A stretch of 54,012 bases of DNA from assembly GCA_964638035.1 (NCBI GenBank), contig CAZWXD010000022.1:1-54012 (forward strand), in the 5' to 3' direction. Below, one piece after another: positions 24,981-33,101 of the stretch. The stretch comes from JAGGAG01 sp964638035 (GTDB lineage: Bacteria; Gemmatimonadota; Gemmatimonadetes; Gemmatimonadales; GWC2-71-9). Below the pieces are notes generated by a model. It saw only the letters and a list, made by a program, of their open reading frames with translations, had not been told where the DNA came from and did no database searches. Numbering within the stretch: position 1 is the stretch's first letter; each line of letters starts with the position of its first letter. The translations under genes were made by a program, and so were the position numbers.

Positions 24981-25526
24981 TCAGCGCTCGCAGAGCGACT
25001 GCAGCGCCGCGAGCCTCGCCCTCCAGAACGACCTGAACCGGTCCACGTCGTACACCGACCAGAGCCGCCCGTGCCGCACGTGCACGACGGCGCGGCTCGC
25101 CCCGCGCTGCGACAGCGCCACCTCGACGCGGGTGCCATCGCGCCAGGCCCCCCGCACCGATCGCCGGCGCACGATCGCCTCCACCTGCAGCGGATGTCCC
25201 GGGAGCCAGCAGGCCGAGACGAAGTCATCGGTCCACGCCTGGACGATAAGGTCGAGCGGGGCCCGGATCGACCGGCGCACCACCGCGACAAAGCCATCGG
25301 CTCCCTGGTGGACCGCACGAATCCCACAGGCCCGCTCGTAACCCTGGGCCACGTCCTGCTGCCACGCGGGTGGGAGGGCATGCCGCCGGCCGAGGAATGC
25401 CACGATCTCGGCGTGCCCCATGCCCCGGCCCCCGGCGGCGTCGAGCAACTCGAACCATTCCTCGAGGCCACGTCCGGTGCCAGCGGCAACACGGCCCTCG
25501 CAGTGGGTGACGAAGGCCACATTCAC
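24981..25526 (-). CDS. DUF4287-like protein with an SRPBCC/AHSA1-like C-terminus
   Basis: The protein has 181 aa from GTG 25526, preceded by GGAGGGG. Residues about 18-66 (TGRGLEEWFELLDAAGGRGM and the following HAEIVAFLGRRHALPP) match the pattern of DUF4287, a short helical domain often seen in TfoX-like and AHSA1-like proteins. The rest looks like a START/SRPBCC ligand-binding fold (VRRSIRAPLDLIVQAWTD, TRVEVALSQRG). Function is unknown. Family assignment is from pattern memory, so moderate confidence. Confidence 0.65.
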   Translation of the reverse strand: MNVAFVTHCEGRVAAGTGRGLEEWFELLDAAGGRGMGHAEIVAFLGRRHALPPAWQQDVAQGYERACGIRAVHQGADGFVAVVRRSIRAPLDLIVQAWTDDFVSACWLPGHPLQVEAIVRRRSVRGAWRDGTRVEVALSQRGASRAVVHVRHGRLWSVYDVDRFRSFWRARLAALQSLCER

Positions 25527-25569
25527 CGGTGCCTGCCCCTCCGGGTAACCATGACCGGCCTCGATTCGG

Positions 25570-25575
25570 TAGATT
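25570..25575 (+). promoter_or_regulatory. -10-like element upstream of the glycosyltransferase gene
   Basis: TAGATT lies 56 nt before ATG 25632, inside the 5' part of the divergent gene's upstream region. Unlike most such elements in this window it leaves a normal-length leader. Confidence 0.3.
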
Positions 25576-25631
25576 TGGCGGGCACCCCATCTGGCACACG
25601 GGGCGGCAACGGGCCTGACGCAGGGGCACAC

Positions 25632-26789
25632 ATGCGCATCGCAATCTTCTCCGAGGTCTACTGGCCCATGGTGAGCGGCGTCGCCCTCACCCTGCGCCGC
25701 CTCGTCGACGCGATGCATGCACGCGGGCACAGCGTGCGCGTGTACGCTCCAGAATATCCACTACCCCCCGGTGCCGTCGAGCGCCCCGAGGTCCATCGCT
25801 CGCCCGGCCGCCCGTTCTTCCTGGCACCTGACATCACCTGGGCCTTTCCCCGGGCGCGCGACCTGGCCGCCGACCTGCAACGGTTCGCGCCGCACGTCGT
25901 CCACCTCGCGACCGAGTTTGCGATGGGCTACCCGGGGCTCCGCGCGGCGCAGCGGCTCGGCCTGCCGGTCATTGCGAGCTCGCACACGGACTACGAGGGC
26001 TACGCCGCCCGGTACGGCCGGTGGCTGGTGACGGCCATCAAGCCGGGGTGGCGCTACCTGCGCTGGTTCTATGGCCACGCGCACAAGGTCCTCTGCCCCA
26101 CGCGAGTCTACGAGGCCCACCTGCATGCCCGCGGCGTCCTGCACACCGGCATCTGGACCCGCGGCGTGAACGCGGAGGAGTTCCATCCCCGCTTCCGCTC
26201 CGACGCCTGGCGCTCACGGTTTGGCGTGGGCCCGGCCGACCAGCTCGTCACTTACGTTGGGCGCGTTGCCCCCGAGAAGAACCTTCCCCTCCTCCTGGAG
26301 GCATGGCAGGCCCTGGCGCCACGGCGCGGCAGCGCACAGCTCGTGGTGGTGGGCGATGGCCTCCTGCTCGAGCGGATCCGCGAGCGCAGGATCCCCGGCG
26401 TGCACCTGGTGGGCTACCTCCATGGCATCGAGCTGGCCACGGCATATGCCTCCACCGATGTCCTTGCGTTTCCGTCGACCACCGAGACCTTCGGCAACGT
26501 CCTCCTCGAGGCCATGGCGAGTGGCACGGCACCGGTGGTGGCGGCGGCCGGCGGGGTCCTGGAATACACTGCGGATGGCCGGAATGCGCTCCTTGCAAGG
26601 CCCGATGATGCGGTGTCGTTTGCCGAGCAGCTCGGACGGATGATGGACAACCCGGCCCTGCGCGCCGCGGTGGGCGAGGGGGCGCGCCAGACCGCCCTGG
26701 CGCGCCGCTGGGACGCCATCTACGACGGGCTGCTCGACGATTACCAGGACGCCATCGTGGACCGGAGGTCCGCCTCGGCAGCCGCCTGA
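25632..26789 (+). CDS. GT4-type glycosyltransferase
   Basis: The protein has 385 aa. The N-terminal MRIAIFSEVYWPMVSGVALTLRRL is typical of GT4 acceptor domains. The C-terminal donor domain has YVGRVAPEKNLPLLLEAW and TETFGNVLLEAMASG, the GPGTF/E-x7-E region that holds the nucleotide sugar. It resembles mannosyl- and SQD2-type lipid glycosyltransferases. It probably works at the cytoplasmic face of the membrane on a lipid or glycan acceptor; the donor is unknown. Confidence 0.88.
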   Translation: MRIAIFSEVYWPMVSGVALTLRRLVDAMHARGHSVRVYAPEYPLPPGAVERPEVHRSPGRPFFLAPDITWAFPRARDLAADLQRFAPHVVHLATEFAMGYPGLRAAQRLGLPVIASSHTDYEGYAARYGRWLVTAIKPGWRYLRWFYGHAHKVLCPTRVYEAHLHARGVLHTGIWTRGVNAEEFHPRFRSDAWRSRFGVGPADQLVTYVGRVAPEKNLPLLLEAWQALAPRRGSAQLVVVGDGLLLERIRERRIPGVHLVGYLHGIELATAYASTDVLAFPSTTETFGNVLLEAMASGTAPVVAAAGGVLEYTADGRNALLARPDDAVSFAEQLGRMMDNPALRAAVGEGARQTALARRWDAIYDGLLDDYQDAIVDRRSASAAA

Positions 26790-26798
26790 CCCCGGCAC

Positions 26799-26804
26799 TA
26801 TCTT
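26799..26804 (+). promoter_or_regulatory. -10-like element upstream of the TonB-like gene
   Basis: TATCTT, 8 nt before an ATG at 26813 that opens a 14-codon ORF (MQSRALATDPAIPR, stop 26855-26857). The annotated gene starts 18 nt after that stop. The short ORF could be a leader peptide or chance. Confidence 0.3.
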
Positions 26805-26874
26805 TCCGCCCTATGCAGTCGCGCGCCCTCGCCACCGATCCTGCCATCCCGCGCTGAGCAGGCCCAGAGCCACG

Positions 26875-27750
26875 GTGTCACCCCGCCCGAGGCCCTCGGA
26901 GACGTTCGAGGGCATGCTGCCTCCCCCCGAGAGGAACCCGCTCGCACTCGCGGTCAGCGTGCTGGCGCACATCATCGTGATCCTGGCCGTCCTCCTGATG
27001 TCGCGGAAGCTGCAGGAGAAGGCGGCTGAAGTCCTGCAGGACCAGCCCAGGGCCCCCGACCGTGCCGTGCAGATGGTGTACGTGCCACCGCCGCCAAGGC
27101 AGTCGGTACCCGTGCAACCAGCACCGCAGCCCGCAGCCGAACCGGCGCCACCGGTGCCGGTGCCGGTGCCGCCCCGCGTGCTGCGGCCGCCCGAGCCGGA
27201 ACCCAACGCGCCCTCGGAGGCGAAGCCCACCGAAGGGCCGGAGGAACCCAGCCCCCGTGCGGTCCAGCCCGCTGGCGAGGAGCAGGGCAAGGCACCGGCG
27301 AACACAAACGCTCCGGTGGATGCCGCCACGGCGCTCAACGCATCCATGGAGGCCGAGGCCGCGCGCATCTTCGGGCGGCGGCGGGGCACGGGCACGACCG
27401 ATGGCGGGCCCGTGGCCACCCGTCCGTTTGCCAACGCGAAGATTCCCGACAACAAGTGTCCGGACATCCCGCGCGACTCGACCGGTGCCCCGGTGCAGGG
27501 CGAGGTCCGCGGCAGGGTGGTGGACCAGGACACGGGGATCCCGCTGTCCAATGCCCACCTGCAGATGATCGGGTTCCAGTACAACACCTTCGCGGCACAG
27601 GACGGAAGCTTCACGCTCAAGTTCGACCTGATGCTCATGGCGGACTGCCGGACGCAGTGGGTCAACATCACCGCGCCGGGCCATCGCCCGCAGGTGCTGC
27701 CAATCGTGATGGGGGGCGGGATCTCGACAGTGCCGCTGCGGCGGCGGTAG
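26875..27750 (+). CDS. TonB-like anchor with a carboxypeptidase-regulatory-like C-terminal domain
   Basis: The protein has 291 aa, start GTG 26875. A single N-terminal membrane helix (NPLALAVSVLAHIIVILAVL, about residues 21-40) is followed by a long Pro/Glu-rich linker (residues about 65-145), as in TonB. In place of the TonB C-terminal fold there is GRVVDQDTGIPLSNAHLQMIG, an Ig-like carboxypeptidase regulatory domain, with DGSFTLKF and paired Cys residues. It is periplasm-spanning and inner-membrane anchored by prediction. No energy-coupling ExbB/ExbD genes are nearby. Confidence 0.75.
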   Translation: MSPRPRPSETFEGMLPPPERNPLALAVSVLAHIIVILAVLLMSRKLQEKAAEVLQDQPRAPDRAVQMVYVPPPPRQSVPVQPAPQPAAEPAPPVPVPVPPRVLRPPEPEPNAPSEAKPTEGPEEPSPRAVQPAGEEQGKAPANTNAPVDAATALNASMEAEAARIFGRRRGTGTTDGGPVATRPFANAKIPDNKCPDIPRDSTGAPVQGEVRGRVVDQDTGIPLSNAHLQMIGFQYNTFAAQDGSFTLKFDLMLMADCRTQWVNITAPGHRPQVLPIVMGGGISTVPLRRR

Positions 27751-27766
27751 GCGTCCCCGAAAGACA

Positions 27767-27791
27767 ACGGAGGGCCGCGATGGCCCTCCGT
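27767..27791. terminator. Hairpin between convergent genes
   Basis: A perfect 10-bp stem, ACGGAGGGCC with GGCCCTCCGT, closes a 5-nt loop between the TonB-like gene and the converging YceI gene. No T-run follows, so its strength as a terminator is uncertain. Confidence 0.5.
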
Positions 27792-27815
27792 CCACCCGGC
27801 AGCTCCGCGCAGGCG

Positions 27816-28436
27816 CTACTGCCGGACGGCGGCGACCGTGATGTCGATCTCCACTTCGTCGCCCAGCACCAGGCCACCACCCTCCGCCGCGCGGTTCCAG
27901 GTCAGGCCGTAGTCCATCCGGTTGATCTTCGTGCTCACCGTGAAGCCCAACCGCTGCTTCGGGCCCTCGGCGCCATTGGCGCCCAGGTACTCACCGGTCA
28001 GCACGACCGGCTTCGTCACGTCCTTGATGGTGAGGTCGCCCTTGAGCGTCACCGACGTGCCGGTGACCTCGACGCCGGTGCTCCGGAAGCTCATGACCGG
28101 GAACTTCACGACATCGAAGAAGTCGGCGGAGCGCAGGTGATTGTCGCGCCGCTCGTTCCTCGTGTTGATGCTGGCGGTCCGGATCTCGATGCTCGCCGAG
28201 CCCGTGCCCAGGTTCGACGGGTCAGTCACGATCGTCCCGCCCCAGTCGGTGAACGTCCCGTGCGCCCGGCTCACGATGTGCCGCACCCGGAAGGTGAGTT
28301 CGGAGTGGGTCACGTCGATGGCATACGTCCCCGGGGCTGCGGGAAGCTGCGGAAGCGCCGGCGCCGCGGCGGGCATTGGCGCCAGGGGAAGGGCCACGGC
28401 GAGGGCAACGCCAGCTCGTGTTGCAAGCCAACTCAT
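27816..28436 (-). CDS. YceI family exported lipid-binding protein
   Basis: The protein has 206 aa. ATG 28436 is preceded by GGAG. A signal peptide covers about residues 1-28. The YceI lipocalin-like pattern is clear: YAIDVTHSELTFRVRHIVSRAHGTF, NERRDNHLRSADFFDV, and GDLTIKDVTKPVVL. Family members bind polyisoprenoids in the periplasm. A second, more diverged YceI protein is encoded at 32535-33101. Confidence 0.92.
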   Translation of the reverse strand: MSWLATRAGVALAVALPLAPMPAAAPALPQLPAAPGTYAIDVTHSELTFRVRHIVSRAHGTFTDWGGTIVTDPSNLGTGSASIEIRTASINTRNERRDNHLRSADFFDVVKFPVMSFRSTGVEVTGTSVTLKGDLTIKDVTKPVVLTGEYLGANGAEGPKQRLGFTVSTKINRMDYGLTWNRAAEGGGLVLGDEVEIDITVAAVRQ

Positions 28437-28521
28437 GCTGGGAATCTCCAGGTGCTGTTGGTCGATGCGTGCGATGCTGTCATCCTGTGGTACGCACGGC
28501 CACGGGTTGGCGTTGGCCGCC

Positions 28522-28899
28522 TCAGGTCGGCTTGTACACCGCGGCCCACACCGCCACGGCACCCACGAGGGGCAGGAGCCAGAAGACCGGCCTGGCAAGC
28601 TCGGGCCTCCGGTAGGGCAGGACCACCACGAGGGCGATGATGGCCCAGCAGGCCAGCTTGATCCAGATCCAGAGTGGCAATCCGAGCCCCTGGGTCACGC
28701 CGAGCCGGGCCAGGGCACCAAACCCGCCCAGGAGGATGACAAACGTCCCGATGCCGTGGGCTGCTGCCACCAGGCGGCGCACCGAGCTGGTTGACTTGAG
28801 GGCGCCGTTGGCCACGGTCAGGGCCAGGCCACCCAGGGCCGCGAACGCGAGGAGGACCCCCACGATGTGCAGCACCTTGTAGACTTCGTACGGTATCAT
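28522..28899 (-). CDS. Small four-helix membrane protein of unknown function
   Basis: The protein has 125 aa from ATG 28899; ATG 28908 in the same frame is possible. Four hydrophobic segments are visible (VLHIVGVLLAFAALGGLAL, GIGTFVILLGGFGALARLG, IWIKLACWAIIALVVVL, FWLLPLVGAVAVWAAVY). A His sits in the first helix and another before the second. I do not recognise the family. It is divergent from the DASS transporter gene, 18 bp away. Confidence 0.75.
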   Translation of the reverse strand: MIPYEVYKVLHIVGVLLAFAALGGLALTVANGALKSTSSVRRLVAAAHGIGTFVILLGGFGALARLGVTQGLGLPLWIWIKLACWAIIALVVVLPYRRPELARPVFWLLPLVGAVAVWAAVYKPT

Positions 28900-28917
28900 G
28901 CAAACCATCCGGTCAGA

Positions 28918-30381
28918 GTGAAGCGCAACCCGAGCGCGCAAGCTAGGTGGGTCCTGACGCTGGCGGGACCCCTCGCCTGGGGGCTGCTCGTCCTGGCGGG
29001 CCCGGCGGCCCTGGGCCCGGACCAGCGGCAGGTCCTGGGGGTCGGCGCGTGGATGCTGGCCTGGTGGCTCACGGAGCCGGTTCCGCTGCCCGTCACGGCA
29101 CTCCTGCCGATCGTCGTCCTGCCGCTCTTCGGGGTCGTGTCCCTCAAGGACGCGAGCGCGCCCTACGCGAGCGACCTCATCTTCCTCTTCCTGGCGGGGT
29201 TCCTTCTCGCGGCCGCGCTGGCGTTCTGGAACGCGCACCTCCGCCTGGCACTTCGCATCGTGGCCGCGGCCGGCCGGAGCAGTCGCCGCATCATCCTGGC
29301 CCTCATGGTGGCGACCGCGGCCATCTCGATGTGGATCTCCAACACCGCCACCGCCACGATGATGTACCCCATTGCCATGGCACTGGGGCAACTCTTCGGG
29401 GACGGGGACGAGGCCGACCGGGTCCGCACCTCGCTCATGCTGGGCCTGGCCTATGCGGCCAGCATTGGCGGCATGGGCACCCTCATCGGCACCCCGCCCA
29501 ACCTCATCTTCGCGGCGTCGGCCCGCGAGCTCCTGGGCCAACCGGTGGACTTCGCGCGCTACCTGCTCGTCGGCATCCCCTGCGTCGTCATCCTGCTGCC
29601 CCTCTGCTGGTGGCTCCTCACCCGGGTCTTCTTCCGCTCGAACCTCTCGCTCGACGAGGATGCGGGCCAGGCCGTGGCCGACCAGCGCCAGCGCCTGGGC
29701 GCGCTCGCTGGTGGCGAACTGGCCACCGTGATGGTCTTCGGCATCACCGCACTCGCCTGGCTCCTGCGCGAGCCCAAGCAGCTCGGGGGCATGGTCATCC
29801 CGGGGCTGACGATGTGGGTTCCCGGGTTGAGCGACGCAGGCATCGGGCTGGCCGGCGCCGTGGCGCTCTTCATCCTTCGCGCGCGCGACATCACCGGCGA
29901 GGTGCGGCCGCTGCTCACGTGGGACGAGGCCAGGGGCATTCCCTGGGGCGTGCTGCTCCTGTTCGGGGGCGGCCTCTCCCTCGCTGCCGCCGTGGAAAGC
30001 TCGGGACTCGCCGCATGGATTGCGCAGCAACTCGGTGCCCTCGAGGGCATGCCAACGGTGGTGCTCCTCCTCGCCGTGGCGGCGGGCACGACCCTCCTGA
30101 GCGAGGTGGCCTCCAACTCGGCCATTGCGGCACTCGCCATGCCGCTGGCGGTGGGCCTGGCCCAGGGCGCGGGCCTGCCACCCACCAGCGTGATGCTCGT
30201 CGTGGCGCTGGCCGCCTCGGCCGGCTTCGCGCTCCCGATCGCCACGCCTCCCAACGCGATCGCCTATGGCTCGGGCCGGGTGCGGTCGCGTGACATGCTG
30301 CGCGCCGGGCTCGCGCTGGACCTCATCGCCATCGTGGTCGTGGTCGGGGTGGTCCTGGTGCTCGGGAGCCTCGTGGCGTGA
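28918..30381 (+). CDS. DASS/SLC13-type sodium:anion symporter
   Basis: The protein has 487 aa, GTG 28918. About 11-12 membrane segments. The two SNT-type motifs that bind sodium and the carboxylate are present: ISNTATATMMYP (first repeat) and SNSAIAALAMP (second repeat), each followed by a TPPN sequence (GTPPNLIFA, ATPPNAIAY). The family brings in di- or tricarboxylates, sulfate or similar anions. A TATCAT element lies 18 nt upstream. The stop overlaps the next start (GTGA). Confidence 0.9.
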   Translation: MKRNPSAQARWVLTLAGPLAWGLLVLAGPAALGPDQRQVLGVGAWMLAWWLTEPVPLPVTALLPIVVLPLFGVVSLKDASAPYASDLIFLFLAGFLLAAALAFWNAHLRLALRIVAAAGRSSRRIILALMVATAAISMWISNTATATMMYPIAMALGQLFGDGDEADRVRTSLMLGLAYAASIGGMGTLIGTPPNLIFAASARELLGQPVDFARYLLVGIPCVVILLPLCWWLLTRVFFRSNLSLDEDAGQAVADQRQRLGALAGGELATVMVFGITALAWLLREPKQLGGMVIPGLTMWVPGLSDAGIGLAGAVALFILRARDITGEVRPLLTWDEARGIPWGVLLLFGGGLSLAAAVESSGLAAWIAQQLGALEGMPTVVLLLAVAAGTTLLSEVASNSAIAALAMPLAVGLAQGAGLPPTSVMLVVALAASAGFALPIATPPNAIAYGSGRVRSRDMLRAGLALDLIAIVVVVGVVLVLGSLVA

Positions 30382-31262
30382 GCCGCCGGGAACAACCCCT
30401 GCCGTCGGGCAATCCCCTCCACCGAGCGAGCCCGCAGGTCCTTGCCCTCCGCGTCGCCTTCCGCTCCCTGGGTCACCTGGCACCCGGGCGGGCAGCGCGC
30501 ATCGCGGAGCGGCTCTTCACCAGCCCACCCACGCGGCCCATGCACGAGCGCGAGCATGCCTTTCTCGCCACCGGTACCCCCTTCACCGTGCAGCACGGCG
30601 CCACGTCGCTGGCCGCCTGGAGCTGGGGCAATGGCCCCACCATCCTGCTGATGCACGGCTGGGGGAGCCGTGCCAGCCGGTTCCGGTTCTTCGCGCCGGC
30701 CCTGGCCGCGGCCGGGTATCGTGCCGTCGCGCTTGATGGCCCGGGCCATGGGGCAACTGGCGGGACGAGGGCGACGATGCCGGAGTTCGCCGCGGCGATC
30801 GCACGGGTCGTGGCGCAGGTGGGCCCCGTGAGCGGCTACCTGGGCCACAGCCTGGGCGCCGGCTCGGTGGTGCTCGCCATGCGCAGCCTCGTGCCGGCGG
30901 CCCCCACCGTCCTGCTGGCCGCACCGGCCGACCCCGAGGTGTTCTGGAAGCGCTTTGTGCGTCACCTGCGCGTCCCGGCCAATGTCGCGCGACTCGCCGA
31001 GGCAAACCTTGCCAGGGAACTGGGCTTCGCCTGGAGCGACCTCGATGCCCGGCGCACCATCGCCCGCCTCGGCACGCCGGTGCTGGTGCTGCACGACGAG
31101 GGCGACGGCGAAGTGCCCTGGCAGGAAGGGGAGGCCATCGCCAGGGCCTCGCCCGCCGGGGAGTTCGTGCGCACCACCGGCCTCGGGCACCGCGGCATCA
31201 TGCGTGACCCGGCGGTGGTGGACCGGGCCGTTGCCTTCTTCGAGAGGCACGTGCCCCGGTGA
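30378..31262 (+). CDS. Alpha/beta hydrolase
   Basis: The protein has 294 aa. GTG 30378 overlaps the transporter stop by 4 nt. HGWGS forms the oxyanion region, GHSLG holds the nucleophile Ser, HDEGDGEVPW holds the acid Asp, and TGLGHRGI the His. There is no signal peptide, so it is cytoplasmic. The substrate is unknown; an ester or thioester entering through the coupled transporter is one possibility. Confidence 0.88.
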   Translation: MSRREQPLPSGNPLHRASPQVLALRVAFRSLGHLAPGRAARIAERLFTSPPTRPMHEREHAFLATGTPFTVQHGATSLAAWSWGNGPTILLMHGWGSRASRFRFFAPALAAAGYRAVALDGPGHGATGGTRATMPEFAAAIARVVAQVGPVSGYLGHSLGAGSVVLAMRSLVPAAPTVLLAAPADPEVFWKRFVRHLRVPANVARLAEANLARELGFAWSDLDARRTIARLGTPVLVLHDEGDGEVPWQEGEAIARASPAGEFVRTTGLGHRGIMRDPAVVDRAVAFFERHVPR

Positions 31263-31540
31263 TCCTCATGGACCGGGAGAATGCCCTGGCACCCGGGTGG
31301 TCACATGTGCTGTCCGACAGCAATGACCTGGCGGAACTCGACCGCTTTCGTGAGCGCGTCGGTGCCCCGAGGCAGGCGTTTCACCTGCGCGGCCGCCGCC
31401 CCCACCTCGACCTGAAGGACGCCCCACGCGACCTGGCCCTGCGCCAGCCCGACGTGCGCGTCTTCGAGCGAACCTCCGACCTGCTGCGCCACCTGCACGC
31501 GCTCGAGGCCCCGGTCGCCCGCAACGGCCGCCGGCCGTGA
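31259..31540 (+). CDS. DUF4031-like small protein
   Basis: The protein has 93 aa. GTG 31259 overlaps the hydrolase stop; ATG 31268 is an alternative. The pattern WSHVLSDSNDLAELDRFRERVGAP, then RRPHLDLKDAPRDLAL resembles DUF4031, whose members carry a conserved His/Asp set and have no known function. Cytoplasmic. Confidence 0.7.
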   Translation: MILMDRENALAPGWSHVLSDSNDLAELDRFRERVGAPRQAFHLRGRRPHLDLKDAPRDLALRQPDVRVFERTSDLLRHLHALEAPVARNGRRP

Positions 31541-31950
31541 ATGCCTGGCGGCGCGTGTTCGCACCGGCCGGCGCCGTGGCGGGTCCGGTCGTGGCCGCCC
31601 TGGTCGCCGCGTGGGCCCGCGCGCTCAATGGATCGCGGCTCCGGCCCCTGACACCGGCCGAGCGCGCCCAGCTCACTGGTCACGACGGTGCCTGCCTGGA
31701 TGATGTGCGCATCGCCGAGCACAGCCACCTCCCGCTCCTGCCAGGGTTCGTGGCCATCACGCTCGGCCACGAGGTCTACGTGCGCGGTGCACTGCACGCG
31801 TTGCCGGGGGGACTGCTCGCCCATGAGCTGGTGCACGTGCGCCAGTACCGCCACATGGGATGGCTGCGCATGACCGCGGCGTACGGTCGGCTGTGGGTGC
31901 TCCACGGGTACGAGTCGCACCCGATGGAAGAGGAGGCTCGTCGCACGTAG
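31537..31950 (+). CDS. Small putative zinc metallopeptidase (HExxH, DUF4157-like)
   Basis: The protein has 137 aa. GTG 31537 overlaps the previous stop by 4 nt, the third such overlap in a row. An N-terminal hydrophobic helix (PAGAVAGPVVAALVAAW) precedes LAHELVHVRQYRHMG, an HExxH motif, with a later Glu-rich stretch (HPMEEEARR) that could give the third ligand. The shape resembles DUF4157/eCIS-core-type minimal metallopeptidases. Catalytic activity is not proven. Confidence 0.65.
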   Translation: MNAWRRVFAPAGAVAGPVVAALVAAWARALNGSRLRPLTPAERAQLTGHDGACLDDVRIAEHSHLPLLPGFVAITLGHEVYVRGALHALPGGLLAHELVHVRQYRHMGWLRMTAAYGRLWVLHGYESHPMEEEARRT

Positions 31951-32009
31951 CTGTTTCCGGCTGGCACATTGTGCAGCGCGCTCGCCGGTCGCGCGTCCCT
32001 CCCGCTGCC

Positions 32010-32525
32010 ATGACCGCACACGCATCGCCGGCGCCCGCCATCCGGAGGCAGCTCACCCTCTTCCTTCCGGGTGCGGTGGCGGCACACGTCGAGTCGGTGC
32101 GGCGCATCGTGGACCCGGTGCAGAGCCGGCTCATTCATGCCCACGTGACGCTCTGCCGTGACGCCGAGGTCGCGTCGCTCGACGTGGCTGCCATTGGCGC
32201 GCTCCTGCACGCGGCACGCCCGGGCCCGCTGGCGCTCCGCTTCGGCCCCCCGGAGCGGTTCCAGGGCCACGGGATGCTGCTCGGCTGCACCGCCGGGCAA
32301 GCCGGGTTCCGGCAGCTCCGCGAGGCCTTGCTGGGCGCGGGACTCGAGCGGCTCGAGCGGCCGCACATCACCCTCGCACACCCACGGAACCCGAAGGCGC
32401 CCGGCAACGTGCTCACCAATGCGAGCGTGCTCGAGCACGGCATCGCCGTCACCTTCCGGACGGTGAGCCTGGTGGAGCAGGTGAACGGCAGCGTGTGGGC
32501 GGAGCGGGAGCGCTGGGCGTTGTAG
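32010..32525 (+). CDS. 2'-5' RNA ligase/cyclic phosphodiesterase family protein
   Basis: The protein has 171 aa. The two H-x-T/S motifs of the 2H phosphoesterase superfamily are in place: AHVTLCRD and PHITLAHP. These form the catalytic cleft that cuts or joins 2'-5' phosphodiester or cyclic phosphate bonds. Start ATG 32010 is the first good start for the family N-terminus. The gene ends 9 nt before the end of the converging YceI gene. Confidence 0.85.
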   Translation: MTAHASPAPAIRRQLTLFLPGAVAAHVESVRRIVDPVQSRLIHAHVTLCRDAEVASLDVAAIGALLHAARPGPLALRFGPPERFQGHGMLLGCTAGQAGFRQLREALLGAGLERLERPHITLAHPRNPKAPGNVLTNASVLEHGIAVTFRTVSLVEQVNGSVWAERERWAL

Positions 32526-32534
32526 CGGCGAGGC

Positions 32535-33101
32535 TCAGTTGCCGAAGGTGACGTCCACGTGCACCAGGATGTCCTTGTTCATCTTGAGGAGGCCCAGGGC
32601 CTTGCTCAGGCCCTTCACCTGGTAGTCCTTCAGGTTCACGGGGAAGTCCGTTCGCACGCGCACCGCCCCCGCGAGCCGTTCCACCGTCGCGGGCAGTTCC
32701 ACCGCCTTCGCCACCCCATGCAGGGTCAGCGTTCCGCCGAGTACCACCTCGGCAGCCGCGGCGGCCTCGCTCGTCACCGTCACCCGCTCCAGGTCGAAGC
32801 GAATCATCGGGTACCGGCTCGACTCCATCGACTTGTTGAGGTCGCGGTCCCGGCGGTCGTTCTGCGTGACCAGGGTGCTCACCGGTGCCTCCACAAACCC
32901 GCGCACCTCCGCCAGGGTTGCCCCGTCCTGCATGACGCCGGTGACCGTGTGGGTGACGCCGGTGAACGCACCACCCGTCCCCTTGCCATCGAAGCTCAGG
33001 GTCCCTTCGCGCACCGAGGCACCGTGCCAGGGCTCCTGCGCCGCGAGGACCGCCGGGCCCAGCGTGAGCCATGCGACGAGCACCAGCCGTCGCCGGTTCA
33101 C
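32535..33101 (-). CDS. Second, diverged YceI-like exported protein
   Basis: The protein has 188 aa. GTG 33101 overlaps the stop of the barrel gene (GTGA). A signal peptide ends near LAAQE. YceI-like features are weaker than in the copy at 27816: FTGVTHTVTGVM, NDRRDRDLNKSMESSRYPMIRFDLE, GTLTLHGVAKAVELPA. It is the third gene of a cupredoxin, beta-barrel, YceI unit and probably binds a lipid or quinone-like ligand in the periplasm. Confidence 0.82.
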   Translation of the reverse strand: MNRRRLVLVAWLTLGPAVLAAQEPWHGASVREGTLSFDGKGTGGAFTGVTHTVTGVMQDGATLAEVRGFVEAPVSTLVTQNDRRDRDLNKSMESSRYPMIRFDLERVTVTSEAAAAAEVVLGGTLTLHGVAKAVELPATVERLAGAVRVRTDFPVNLKDYQVKGLSKALGLLKMNKDILVHVDVTFGN

